The translations under genes and the position numbers were made by a program. A stretch of DNA of 44,257 nt from Bacteroidales bacterium. GTDB taxonomy: Bacteria > Bacteroidota > Bacteroidia > Bacteroidales > UBA932. The DNA lies in the NCBI GenBank assembly GCA_017561265.1, contig JAFZDJ010000007.1:1-44257 (forward strand), written 5' to 3'. Below, piece after piece: positions 16,189-23,023 of the stretch. The notes below the pieces were generated by a model. It searched no databases and was not told the DNA's origin. It worked only from the letters and a program-made list of their open reading frames with translations. Position 1 is the stretch's first letter. Each line of letters opens with the position of its first letter.

Positions 16189-16366
16189 GAAAACACAGAC
16201 CTACATCCTCCGCCCTGTCACCGATCTCCGGGACATTGTTCTCTATTATGAGTTTGTCAGAAAGGATGATGATGCCATCCTCTGTTCCTCCAAGGATTAT
16301 GATTTCCTCCTTGCCTATGCAGATGGCTATGCAACCGCCAAAGATGCGAATCTGATAGTTGAATAA
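16187..16366 (+). CDS. Small acidic protein, cassette gene 1
   Basis: 59 aa, MKTQTYILRP to ANLIVE, unrecognised. Acidic, with a run of Asp (RKDDDA) and several Tyr. Starts directly after the conserved leader, 34 bases after the promoter. First of three small plus-strand genes placed inside an otherwise minus-strand region with their own promoter and terminator, an arrangement typical of morons or anti-defence loci. Function unknown. Confidence 0.65.
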   Translation: MKTQTYILRPVTDLRDIVLYYEFVRKDDDAILCSSKDYDFLLAYADGYATAKDANLIVE

Positions 16367-16415
16367 GAAACCAGGTGAGGAGAAATCCTCCCCACCAAAC
16401 CAAAGTCAAACAATC

Positions 16416-16430
16416 AAATCTTTATACAAT
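16416..16430 (+). promoter_or_regulatory. Leader motif AAATCTTTATACAAT at cassette gene 2
   Basis: Ends one base before ATG 16432; with the preceding C, 16 contiguous bases match the target of the predicted small RNA. Confidence 0.6.
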
Positions 16431-16431
16431 C

Positions 16432-16680
16432 ATGAAACTCTATATCGTTACCGAATCCAACAAGGAAACCAATCTCCTCCTCCGTTCCTGGGTCTGTTTC
16501 ACCATTGACCAGGCAAAGGAATGCCTCAAAAAGAGATTTGATATTGCATGCACCTACAACCGCATTGCCGGGAAAGATGATCCTACAGACTGCCTTGAGG
16601 ATGGGTTTTTCTTTTGGACTCTTGACAATGGCATGGAAATGAAATACAACATCACGGAGTCAAAGACCTTTGCAGAATGA
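16432..16680 (+). CDS. Small protein, cassette gene 2
   Basis: 82 aa, MKLYIVTESN to SKTFAE, unrecognised. A short alpha/beta protein: beta strand, helix (TIDQAKECLKKRFD), then strands ending FFFWTLDNGMEM. Start chosen at 16432 because the conserved leader ends there, so the longer upstream in-frame start is rejected. Its stop overlaps the next start (ATGATG). Confidence 0.7.
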   Translation: MKLYIVTESNKETNLLLRSWVCFTIDQAKECLKKRFDIACTYNRIAGKDDPTDCLEDGFFFWTLDNGMEMKYNITESKTFAE

Positions 16681-16922
16681 TGTTCCAAGTTGAAAACAAC
16701 CCGGAGGGATATGTGGTCAGTTGCTACCATGATGCCGGATGGCATCCCCTCCGGAATTTCGGAGAGAGGCAGGGGGATGCATTTGCATTCCGGGATTGGG
16801 ATTGTCCTCACCTTGACATGACACACATCCGGATGTTGGAGAAAGCCTATTCCAAGGAAAAGAGATACATCCGGCATTCCTATCCTGTAAGATTCATCAT
16901 TGAAAAGGGAGATCAGAAATGA
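16677..16922 (+). CDS. Small protein, cassette gene 3
   Basis: 81 aa, MMFQVENNPE to EKGDQK, unrecognised. Rich in His, Trp and charged residues (GWHPLRNFGE, RDWDCPHLD). Coupled to gene 2 by an ATGA overlap (ATG 16677 or 16680). Followed within a few bases by a bidirectional terminator. Confidence 0.65.
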   Translation: MMFQVENNPEGYVVSCYHDAGWHPLRNFGERQGDAFAFRDWDCPHLDMTHIRMLEKAYSKEKRYIRHSYPVRFIIEKGDQK

Positions 16923-16931
16923 CCTCCCTTT
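16904..16931. terminator. Bidirectional terminator between convergent genes
   Basis: AAAGGGAG (16904-16911) pairs with CTCCCTTT (16924-16931); inner TCA/TGA pairs close a GAAA tetraloop, with one A-C mismatch. T-rich tracts follow on both strands. It ends the plus cassette and the long minus-strand early operon. The stem overlaps the last codons of cassette gene 3. Confidence 0.85.
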
Positions 16932-16932
16932 C

Positions 16933-17439
16933 TTATTGTGCCACAATGATCTTTCTGATGTAGTGTTCCATATCATGACCCAGGGCAGCAGCAATCCTCT
17001 GCTTGTACCAGGGAATGATGCCGTCCTTGGTTTTCTCCAGGTCATGTGTTCCGGTTGTGCCATTCTCATTGATGGCTCTGCCAATGAGGAATGCAAGGGA
17101 TTTTTGGGATGGAATCCTGCCATTGGCATCCGGTCTTGGGATCACAGGCTTAATCTGCACCCACTCCAGGATCTTTTGCGGAGGAGGGAAATGTGGCTTT
17201 GTGTCATCCTCAATATATTTCCAATAATCATTGAGGGTCATGGTGATCTCCCATGCCCGGTCTCCCATCACCACCTGGGTCTTGACAGAATCAATGAGTC
17301 TCTGTGAATAGCCGGAGGGAACACCTTTCTCTGTGTACCTGTCATTGAACTGCAGGTGTTCCTTGTAGTTGTCCCGGATGTCATTGGCAAGATCCTGCAA
17401 GACCTGCTGCAATTCGGTGAAATCAATCAGTTGCTCCAT
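16933..17439 (-). CDS. HK97 gp10-like tail completion / neck protein
   Basis: 168 aa. N-terminal helix (LQQVLQDLANDIRDN), then IPSQKSLAFLIGRAINENGT and a C-terminal helix (YKQRIAAALGHDMEHYIRKI), the pattern of gp10-like proteins of Bacteroidetes phages that complete the tail end. Start 17439 chosen because it lies one base after the stop of the preceding frame. Last gene of the early/terminase operon. Confidence 0.65.
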   Translation of the reverse strand: MEQLIDFTELQQVLQDLANDIRDNYKEHLQFNDRYTEKGVPSGYSQRLIDSVKTQVVMGDRAWEITMTLNDYWKYIEDDTKPHFPPPQKILEWVQIKPVIPRPDANGRIPSQKSLAFLIGRAINENGTTGTHDLEKTKDGIIPWYKQRIAAALGHDMEHYIRKIIVAQ

Positions 17440-17440
17440 G

Positions 17441-17734
17441 TCAATGTGTCCTTTTCCATCTTTCAATGTCCTCTTTCTCCTTGGCAATCTTGTCCTTTCT
17501 GTAGGAGAGGATGTTCAGAAATTCAATTGCTGACCATCTCATCACCTCATCCCAGGAACACCTGCAGGTTTCAGAGGCTGCATCTACATTTGAGATCCAT
17601 CCCCACTTGTCTGCAAAAGTTTCTCCTGTTCCTCTATCCGGTGCAGGATCATCTCCCTCTTGGTCTTGTCCTTGATCCTCATTGCCTCCTGCCTGGAGTA
17701 GTTCAGAGAATCCTTGATTGATTTCCTGCACCAT
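17441..17734 (-). CDS. C-terminal extension of the tail assembly chaperone (-1 frame)
   Basis: 97 codons from ATG 17734. Overlaps the upstream chaperone frame by 151 bases, then continues with FADKWGWIS, CSWDEVMRWSAIEFLNILSYRKDK and a charged helix (each quoted in part), a pattern seen in the T part of phage tail chaperones. The frame opens immediately after a run of nine T on the coding strand, so the likely product is a ~258-aa fusion made by -1 frameshifting, as for lambda gpG/gpGT. Independent initiation at 17734 is the alternative. Confidence 0.65.
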   Translation of the reverse strand: MVQEINQGFSELLQAGGNEDQGQDQEGDDPAPDRGTGETFADKWGWISNVDAASETCRCSWDEVMRWSAIEFLNILSYRKDKIAKEKEDIERWKRTH

Positions 17735-18216
17735 GTCAAAAAAAAACCTGTGATGGAGATCCCATCAGAGACAGACATTTCCTCCCGGATGGTTTTCTGC
17801 ACCTCCAGGATGTCATATCCCTCATTGTACCTGTGACCCTTGGGGACAAGGATGACGGAGAGGAATTCCACCAGGTATCTGTCAAGATCCGGTGCATAGG
17901 TTTGGAAATCTATGTACTGACAGGTCTCAAGTTTCCGGAAATCCTTGACCGGGATCAGTTCAAACCCACCCACCAGGTATCTCTTTGCAACCGGATGGAT
18001 GTTGATGGTCTCCGGATTGAGGAATTCAGACTTGGTGACAAGTTCCTTGTATTCCCCAATGGGCAGGTGGAGGATCTCCTCCTCCGCCACACCTGTGAGG
18101 ATGGACAGGATCTGCACCTGTTTGTCAATGTCCTCCAGGGACTCATTCCTGGTGACCTCCTGGATCTCAATGTACTTGCCCAGGGTCAGCCTGTTGTAGT
18201 TGTCAATTATGTCCAT
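17584..18216 (-). CDS. Tail assembly chaperone, N-terminal product (gpG-like)
   Basis: 210 aa. LTLGKYIEIQEV, DIDKQVQILSILTGV and EEILHLPIGEYKEL match the organisation of phage tail assembly chaperones, which bind the tape measure during tail assembly. After residue 159 the frame continues for about 50 codons (DSLNYSRQEAMRIKDKTKRE and so on) while the -1 frame is also open, so this stretch is dual-coding. Overlaps the large terminase gene by 14 bases. It is separated from the tape measure gene by the cassette and two tail genes, whereas the usual place is immediately before it. Confidence 0.65.
   Translation of the reverse strand: MDIIDNYNRLTLGKYIEIQEVTRNESLEDIDKQVQILSILTGVAEEEILHLPIGEYKELVTKSEFLNPETINIHPVAKRYLVGGFELIPVKDFRKLETCQYIDFQTYAPDLDRYLVEFLSVILVPKGHRYNEGYDILEVQKTIREEMSVSDGISITGFFLTWCRKSIKDSLNYSRQEAMRIKDKTKREMILHRIEEQEKLLQTSGDGSQM
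17738..17746 (-). other. Probable -1 ribosomal frameshift site (T9 slippery run)
   Basis: Coding strand reads GGT TTT TTT TTG in the upstream frame, containing the canonical heptamer T TTT TTT. A -1 slip gives TTT GAC ATG GTG, the frame of the downstream extension. The +1 frame hits TGA at once. A homopolymer sequencing error is the main alternative. Confidence 0.6.
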
Positions 18217-19432
18217 GTTTTGTCTTTATGAATGATATTGAATATTGTCCATATCCGGCATTTTGTCCAAACCTTGTCCATACTGCATATCTCATTGCAT
18301 CCAGGAGGTGGTTGAACTTGTCAATTGGCTCATTGAGAGGGTTGCCATCCCTGTCCTTTGCCCAAACATAATTCCGCAACTCCCGGATCAGATCCAGGGA
18401 GTCCTTGGTGACATACAGAGTCCATCCCTGCATCCATTGGAGTTGGAACTTGAGTTTGTCACTCTTAACAGGGGCATCCTTGTCACAGGCAATGACATTG
18501 TACCCGGCATCCTGGATGTCCGCAATGGATTTTGGCTCTGCACAATCGGCATAGATCTCCGTATTCCTGGACACACCATCATCCTGGAGATCCTGGATGA
18601 TGTGCTTGTTTTGCATGTGTGTCCTGTAGCATCTTTCTCTGACCCACAGGATCTTTTTCCGATGGTCTGCCACCACCTGCACCCTGGCAGTTGGATCATT
18701 GGTGAAACCAAAGTCCAATCCCTGGATCTCAACCAGGTGATCCATCTCCGTTTTCTCCGGGAGGGCATCACAGAGTTGAAAGTCATAGATCAGACCATCC
18801 AATGTGCCGATCTTGCCCTCACCATAGACCCGCCACCAATTTTTGTCATTCTTGTTGTCCTCAATCTCTGCAATCTGCTCCGGTGACAGGAATTCATTGT
18901 CCTTGTATGTTGAATGCAGGGTGATGCAGTTGGATCTTGCCTCAATTATCTCATTGAGCCAAAAGGAGTGGGTTGGATTGTAATCACAGAGGATCAGTCC
19001 CCTGGTGCGGACAAAGAGTTGTCTTGCAATCTCATATGGGATGTTTTGACTCTCATTGATGAACAACCTGTCTCTTGCAGAGCCATGCACCTTTCCGGCA
19101 TTGTCCACAGAAAAGAATTCCAGGATAGATCCATTCTGCCAGGTATATGTGTGTTGTGTCTCATTCCACCTGGACTCCTCCCACAGACCCTCCACCTCCA
19201 TGATCTGCTTGAAATCCCGGATTGCACCTCTCTGCAGGTGTGGCATGGATTCCGACACCACAGAGTTGATGGTTGCAGGTCTCCCCTGGTTGACCTCCTC
19301 AACCAAGGCAATGATAAAGGTCTGCAGGATGGAGTAGGTCTTGCCGGATCTTGTGCCACCACAAGATGAGATGTACCTGGGATGTTGTTTCCAGGCTGCA
19401 ATGGTTTTCCTGCCTACCTTTGTGAGTTTCAT
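18203..19432 (-). CDS. terL: Terminase large subunit
   Basis: 409 aa, PBSX/T4-type packaging motor. Walker A GGTRSGKT at 25-32; Walker B region RLFINE ending in Glu127, with Asn where Asp is usual; C-terminal RNase H-like nuclease with Asp240 (GLDFGF), Asp296 (IYADCAEP) and Asp378 (HLLDAM). It cuts concatemers and drives DNA into the prohead through the portal. Start overlaps the 49-aa upstream gene by ATGA. It belongs to the long operon that also encodes replication genes, apart from the other head genes. Confidence 0.93.
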   Translation of the reverse strand: MKLTKVGRKTIAAWKQHPRYISSCGGTRSGKTYSILQTFIIALVEEVNQGRPATINSVVSESMPHLQRGAIRDFKQIMEVEGLWEESRWNETQHTYTWQNGSILEFFSVDNAGKVHGSARDRLFINESQNIPYEIARQLFVRTRGLILCDYNPTHSFWLNEIIEARSNCITLHSTYKDNEFLSPEQIAEIEDNKNDKNWWRVYGEGKIGTLDGLIYDFQLCDALPEKTEMDHLVEIQGLDFGFTNDPTARVQVVADHRKKILWVRERCYRTHMQNKHIIQDLQDDGVSRNTEIYADCAEPKSIADIQDAGYNVIACDKDAPVKSDKLKFQLQWMQGWTLYVTKDSLDLIRELRNYVWAKDRDGNPLNEPIDKFNHLLDAMRYAVWTRFGQNAGYGQYSISFIKTKHGHN

Positions 19433-19578
19433 CTGAAATCCTCCGTCATCTCCCTCATCTCCTGGATGAATGCAATGTCCTCCTCCGTGAATTCCACCAG
19501 GTCATGCATCTCATCCTCCCGGTCTCTGTCCAGGAACTGATCCAGGTCATCCGGAGTCTTTTTGAGTCTCCTGTCCAT
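19429..19578 (-). CDS. 49-aa acidic protein between the terminase genes
   Basis: MDRRLKKTPD to EMTEDFR, about one third Asp/Glu. Starts at the stop of the small terminase (TGATG) and ends in an ATGA overlap with the large subunit, so it is coupled on both sides and very likely translated. Unrecognised; a terminase assembly or regulatory peptide is possible. Confidence 0.65.
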   Translation of the reverse strand: MDRRLKKTPDDLDQFLDRDREDEMHDLVEFTEEDIAFIQEMREMTEDFR

Positions 19579-20009
19579 CACCCAAGTCCTCCCTCAATGA
19601 TCTCCTTGGTCTCCTGGTCTGTGACCACATGGAGAGAGATTCCTCCTGTGTGGGCAACCTCCGCAGAGATCCTTGGTTTCCCATAGAGTCTGTCCATGAT
19701 GTCCATGAGGGCATTCCATCCCCATCCGTCCTTGTTGAGTTGCTTGATGGCAATCTGCAGGACATATCCATATTCACCCAATTCACCCTGCTGACATTGC
19801 AGGTATTTCTTGGATGCAGCCATGTCCGGCAGGGTGAGCGAAAATGCCAGGACACCATAGACCTTTTCCTGCATGTCCTTGGGCAGTTTCTTGATGACAT
19901 TTTTCAATTTCTTGGGTCTGCCATTGGGATTGTGTGTCTCACCAGGCTTGCATGATTTCAGATTTGCCATCTGTTTTTCCGTGACCCTGTGTCCTTGTCC
20001 TTGTGCCAT
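19578..20009 (-). CDS. terS: Terminase small subunit (DUF5681-like)
   Basis: 143 aa. N-terminal KPGETHNPNGRPKK is the typical basic motif of DUF5681-type proteins linked to packaging, followed by helices and RLYGKPRISAEVAHTGG. Binds packaging sites and loads the large subunit. Adjacent to the terminase large gene through one 49-aa gene. Confidence 0.75.
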   Translation of the reverse strand: MAQGQGHRVTEKQMANLKSCKPGETHNPNGRPKKLKNVIKKLPKDMQEKVYGVLAFSLTLPDMAASKKYLQCQQGELGEYGYVLQIAIKQLNKDGWGWNALMDIMDRLYGKPRISAEVAHTGGISLHVVTDQETKEIIEGGLG

Positions 20010-20011
20010 AG

Positions 20012-20449
20012 TTATCCTCCCAAATATGCTCTGTTCCTGCCCATCTCCAGGGCAATCTCCCGGAGGAGACTCTCATCACCCGGATTGGGCATGTATATCC
20101 CATTCTCATATCCCCACCTCTTGAATCTGTCAATTGCCATTGACATCTCCGCCTGGGTGAGGTCGGCAGATGATCTGACAACCTCCACCTGCCCGGCAAA
20201 CCTGTCTGTCCGGACAGATATGAACAGATCCTTGTTGCAGAGCCTCTTGAAATACCATTCCTTGCAGTATTCCAGGGTGTTCCCTGTCTCCAATGCCACA
20301 CATCCAATGAGCAGGTGCAGGTAGTTGTTTTGTCCCCTTGTGCGGATGGTCTTTTCCGTCAACTCAACAACAACACCTCTCTCCAGGAGGTTGTCCACCC
20401 TGGAGAGAAATGCTTTCCTCTGAAAGTCAGATGTCAGATCATACTGCAT
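20012..20449 (-). CDS. NinB-like recombination protein (putative)
   Basis: 145 aa from ATG 20449, which shares a base with the preceding stop; the longer in-frame start only shadows the upstream gene. RTRGQNNYLHLLIG and ADLTQAEMSMAIDRFKRWGYENGIYMP (quoted in part) resemble NinB/Orf recombination mediators, which act with ssDNA-binding protein at recombination intermediates. Consistent with ERF and SSB in the same operon. Family assignment is moderate. Confidence 0.5.
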   Translation of the reverse strand: MQYDLTSDFQRKAFLSRVDNLLERGVVVELTEKTIRTRGQNNYLHLLIGCVALETGNTLEYCKEWYFKRLCNKDLFISVRTDRFAGQVEVVRSSADLTQAEMSMAIDRFKRWGYENGIYMPNPGDESLLREIALEMGRNRAYLGG

Positions 20450-20784
20450 CAGACCTTGGGTTTCTTGGTTGTCTTGATCCTGGCTTTCTTGACCACCTGT
20501 TTTTCCTCCTGGGAGACTTTCACCTCCCTGGTGGGGATTTCCCTCAATGCCAACTCCTGCTTGTCCTGGAAATAGATTCTGCCACAATCTGTGAGCAGGG
20601 ACAGGATGCAATGGTTGCAGTTGTCATTGAATCTCCTCTGATCCCCGGTGACCTGGGTGAATATCTCCCAAATGACCCGGAGTCCGGACTTGCCGGGATT
20701 CCTTGCCCATTGTGCATTGACTGCAGTCCGGAAATTGTCCTCCCATTGAGAGAGGGTCTTGAGTTGCTCCTCTGTGAACCTCAT
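20449..20784 (-). CDS. Hypothetical protein with a paired-cysteine segment
   Basis: 111 aa, start at 20784 (ATGA overlap with the preceding gene). N-terminal FTEEQLKTLSQWEDNF, central CNHCILSLLTDCGRIYF, basic C-terminal tail (KKARIKTTKKPKV). The closely spaced Cys and His could bind metal. No family recognised. Confidence 0.65.
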   Translation of the reverse strand: MRFTEEQLKTLSQWEDNFRTAVNAQWARNPGKSGLRVIWEIFTQVTGDQRRFNDNCNHCILSLLTDCGRIYFQDKQELALREIPTREVKVSQEEKQVVKKARIKTTKKPKV

Positions 20785-21161
20785 GATTGAATCCGTTTTT
20801 GAAATTTGTTCCAAATGTCTATTATGTCCTTATATGCCTGTGGCACATCAAGTGCATCCTGCATCTTTTGCCTGTAGTGGATGATGGATGAATGATTCTG
20901 TTTGCAAAGGGACATGGCAACCGACTCCAGGGAATATCCCTCCTGCAGGAGTTGGTATGCAACCATTGCCTTTGCCCACACATGATCCCTGTCCCTGCAG
21001 TAGAGGTTGACTTTCATCCCGGTCACCTCACCATACATCTCCAGGAGTCTGTCCGCCCTCCAACTATCCACCCCATCCAATGAATTCTTGATCCTGGCAA
21101 TCAGTTGCCTTTTCTCATCAATGGACAGGGACAGACATCTCTTTATCAATTCCTCACTCAT
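20781..21161 (-). CDS. DnaA domain IV-like DNA-binding protein
   Basis: 126 aa. The C-terminal half (RDRDHVWAKAMVAYQLLQEG, SVAMSLCKQNHSSIIHYRQKM, in parts) matches the DnaA C-terminal DNA-binding domain, whose signature includes the HSxxIH segment. No AAA+ ATPase domain precedes it. It could bind an origin or act as a regulator. Start and stop both overlap neighbours by ATGA. Confidence 0.7.
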   Translation of the reverse strand: MSEELIKRCLSLSIDEKRQLIARIKNSLDGVDSWRADRLLEMYGEVTGMKVNLYCRDRDHVWAKAMVAYQLLQEGYSLESVAMSLCKQNHSSIIHYRQKMQDALDVPQAYKDIIDIWNKFQKRIQS

Positions 21162-21475
21162 GGTGTCAACTTATTTATCACCCAGGTGATCCACTCTCTT
21201 ATAAATATCATAACCTGTCCAATTGGAATTGAGAGGTGTGAGAGGAGAGCAGAGAATGCAATGGTCACCAGGGTGAGATGCCCGGTGCAAAGGGAATAGA
21301 TGAGGCAGACCCACCAGGTCATGCATTTGCCACAATCAAAGGGAGGCAGGTCTCTCATCTTGGTGAGATGCAGCATCCGTTCCAGGAGATGCCTCCAGGA
21401 CTCTGTGAATCCGGAGATGTCAACTATGTAGATTGTGACAAGAGCCACCAGGAGCAGTTGGATGTAGGTGTTCAT
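21158..21475 (-). CDS. Small membrane protein, about three transmembrane segments
   Basis: 105 aa. Hydrophobic segments near residues 3-22, 52-72 and 75-98, with CGKCMTWWVC in the middle. Widespread type in Bacteroidetes phages but of no known function to me. ATGA overlap with the DnaA-like gene downstream. Confidence 0.65.
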   Translation of the reverse strand: MNTYIQLLLVALVTIYIVDISGFTESWRHLLERMLHLTKMRDLPPFDCGKCMTWWVCLIYSLCTGHLTLVTIAFSALLSHLSIPIGQVMIFIREWITWVINKLTP

Positions 21476-21493
21476 TCAAAGTCCTCCTCTCCC

Positions 21494-21796
21494 TCATCCA
21501 CCAATCTTGGGTTGGTCATTGTTTTCATGGTTGTATTCCTCCAAAATGATTTTCTTGATCCTTATCACCTCTCTCCGGATGGTCATGTGGGAGAGATGCA
21601 ACTTTTGTCCAAGTTTCCTGTAGGAGAGACAATCACAATAAAGGAGGATGATTGTCTTGTCCACCTGGGAGAGTTTGGTGTCAATGATCTCCTTGACCCT
21701 GGAGACCCTGGGATCATCCGGATTCATAATGTCCGGATTCCAGGCATATTCCTGCTTGATCTGCCGGAATTCCTTGACAACCTCATTCTCCGTCAT
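21494..21796 (-). CDS. Sigma region 4-like helix-turn-helix protein
   Basis: 100 aa. SQVDKTIILLYCDCLSYRKLGQKLHLSHMTIRREVIRIKKII (residues ~43-84) has the shape of sigma-70 region 4: a helix, then a helix-turn-helix (YRKLGQKLHLSHMTIRREV). Translationally coupled (ATGA) to the upstream gene, which resembles sigma region 2. Together they may form a two-subunit sigma factor for the late promoters; ArpU-like regulators are an alternative. Confidence 0.6.
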   Translation of the reverse strand: MTENEVVKEFRQIKQEYAWNPDIMNPDDPRVSRVKEIIDTKLSQVDKTIILLYCDCLSYRKLGQKLHLSHMTIRREVIRIKKIILEEYNHENNDQPKIGG

Positions 21797-22164
21797 TTGT
21801 CCCTCCTTGGAACATAGTTCCTGTTTATCCTCTCCAGGGCAGCATCATTGATGTCCGCCCCAACTCCCATGTACACACACCTCTCCTGGAATCTCCGGAA
21901 TGTGTAGTGGAATGGGGAATTGGATGACCTGTACTGATTGACAATGACCCTGGCAAGAAAGAAATTGATCTGATTGTTTTCCCACAGATCCAGGAGTTTG
22001 GTCTCATCGTATTCCAGGAGGACAAGGTACACAATTTGACACAAGTCCTTGAGATCGGCAGTCAAGGAATGGTGTGCAATGTTCTCCACCAAAGCCTCAA
22101 CCCTCCTCTCCCTGGCAAGTGTTTCAATTATGTGTACCTTGGTCTCCACAATGAGAAATATCAT
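21793..22164 (-). CDS. Sigma region 2-like protein (putative)
   Basis: 123 aa. ADLKDLCQIVYLVLLE and INFFLARVIVNQYRSS resemble region 2 of ECF-type sigma factors (DLxQexFxxL and the riarNlaxDxxR segments), which binds the RNA polymerase clamp and opens the -10. Overlaps the region 4-like gene by ATGA. The assignment is from pattern reading, so moderate. Confidence 0.5.
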   Translation of the reverse strand: MIFLIVETKVHIIETLARERRVEALVENIAHHSLTADLKDLCQIVYLVLLEYDETKLLDLWENNQINFFLARVIVNQYRSSNSPFHYTFRRFQERCVYMGVGADINDAALERINRNYVPRRDK

Positions 22165-22182
22165 CCGCCTGGAATCTGTTAC

Positions 22183-22458
22183 CTAATCCTTTGACCTGTG
22201 AAAGACCCGGTGAAAGAAATCCCGGACTTTGCCACACAGGGACTTGGGTTTCTCAACAGGCTGCACCACCTTGGTTTCCGGCACAACTGCAGCAACAGAT
22301 CCACCCATGAGTCCATGCACCTGGTCATACAGGAGATGGTCATAGCCATACATGCCATGCCGCCTCCTCGCCCACACAGGTGCATTGTGCATGAAATCCC
22401 AATAGGGAGGAGAGCAATGTCTCCTGGCTTTCTTTGCCTGGGTGACCGCCTGTCTCAT
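22183..22458 (-). CDS. Hypothetical basic protein
   Basis: 91 aa, strongly basic with aromatic clusters (YWDFMHN, GMYGYDHLLYDQVHG) and a basic helical C-terminus (KVRDFFHRVFHRSK). ATGA overlap with the preceding gene supports this frame over the competing one at 22179-22385. Unrecognised. Confidence 0.6.
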   Translation of the reverse strand: MRQAVTQAKKARRHCSPPYWDFMHNAPVWARRRHGMYGYDHLLYDQVHGLMGGSVAAVVPETKVVQPVEKPKSLCGKVRDFFHRVFHRSKD

Positions 22459-22730
22459 TGCTGCTGCTCCTCCTCCGGCAGGGGATAGAGTTTCTCAATG
22501 AGTTTGTCAGCCATCTCCACCGCAACATCCACCATGATTCCAACCTGGATATTGGTGGCATTCTTGTTGGTGATTGCTCCATGCACCAGGTTGCAGAGGA
22601 CATTGACTGCAATGGTCTCCCTTTTCTGCTGCAGGAATTGGGCAATTTTCATTCTTTTCTGTTCCTCTGTGAGAGGTTGGGCAGGGGAAACCCTGGGTTG
22701 GAATCCTGCCGGATTTTTGGTTTTGTTCAT
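22455..22730 (-). CDS. Hypothetical helical protein
   Basis: 91 aa. Pro/Gln-rich N-terminus, then helices (EEQKRMKIAQFLQQKRETIA, VDVAVEMADKLIEKLYPLPEE in part) and a polyGln end. Unrecognised. Preceded by an A/T-rich palindrome segment (22744-22766) like those at the host-type promoters. Confidence 0.6.
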   Translation of the reverse strand: MNKTKNPAGFQPRVSPAQPLTEEQKRMKIAQFLQQKRETIAVNVLCNLVHGAITNKNATNIQVGIMVDVAVEMADKLIEKLYPLPEEEQQQ

Positions 22731-22755
22731 AGTGCTTTGTGTTTGAAAAAGTAAA

Positions 22756-22998
22756 TTATTTTTTCATTGTATGGTCTTTGTTCCTGTCCTTTTTCAAGAG
22801 CAGGAGGGATTCCGCCTTGTAGGTCTTGACCTCACCCAGGACATTCACCAGGTACAGGTCTGATCCGTCAAACATGTCCCTCACGATGTCCTCAATTCTG
22901 CCATAGTGGGTCTTTGGTTTTTGCCCCCCCCTATTGCATTGAGAGTCAATGAGTTCTGAAACCCGGACTCTCTTTCCGATTGTAAATGTGTTTTCCAT
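22756..22998 (-). CDS. Hypothetical protein, small beta-barrel-like
   Basis: 80 aa. FTIGKRVRVSELI and GRIEDIVRDMFDGSDLYLVN followed by KTYKAESLLLLKK suggest an SH3/KOW-like small barrel, ending basic. Unrecognised. Its leader is A-rich (CAAATCAACACACA), typical for Bacteroidetes initiation. Confidence 0.6.
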   Translation of the reverse strand: MENTFTIGKRVRVSELIDSQCNRGGQKPKTHYGRIEDIVRDMFDGSDLYLVNVLGEVKTYKAESLLLLKKDRNKDHTMKK

Positions 22999-23023
22999 TG
23001 TGTGTTGATTTGATATTTTGTGG

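Noticed and set aside
20450..20611. N-terminal extension of the NinB-like gene
   Set aside because: Low-complexity Gly/Gln sequence that merely mirrors the upstream gene in another frame; the ATG at 20449 fits the coupling pattern.
22179..22385. Alternative 68-codon minus frame overlapping the gene at 22183-22458
   Set aside because: The 22183-22458 frame is joined to its upstream neighbour by an ATGA overlap; the alternative is not.
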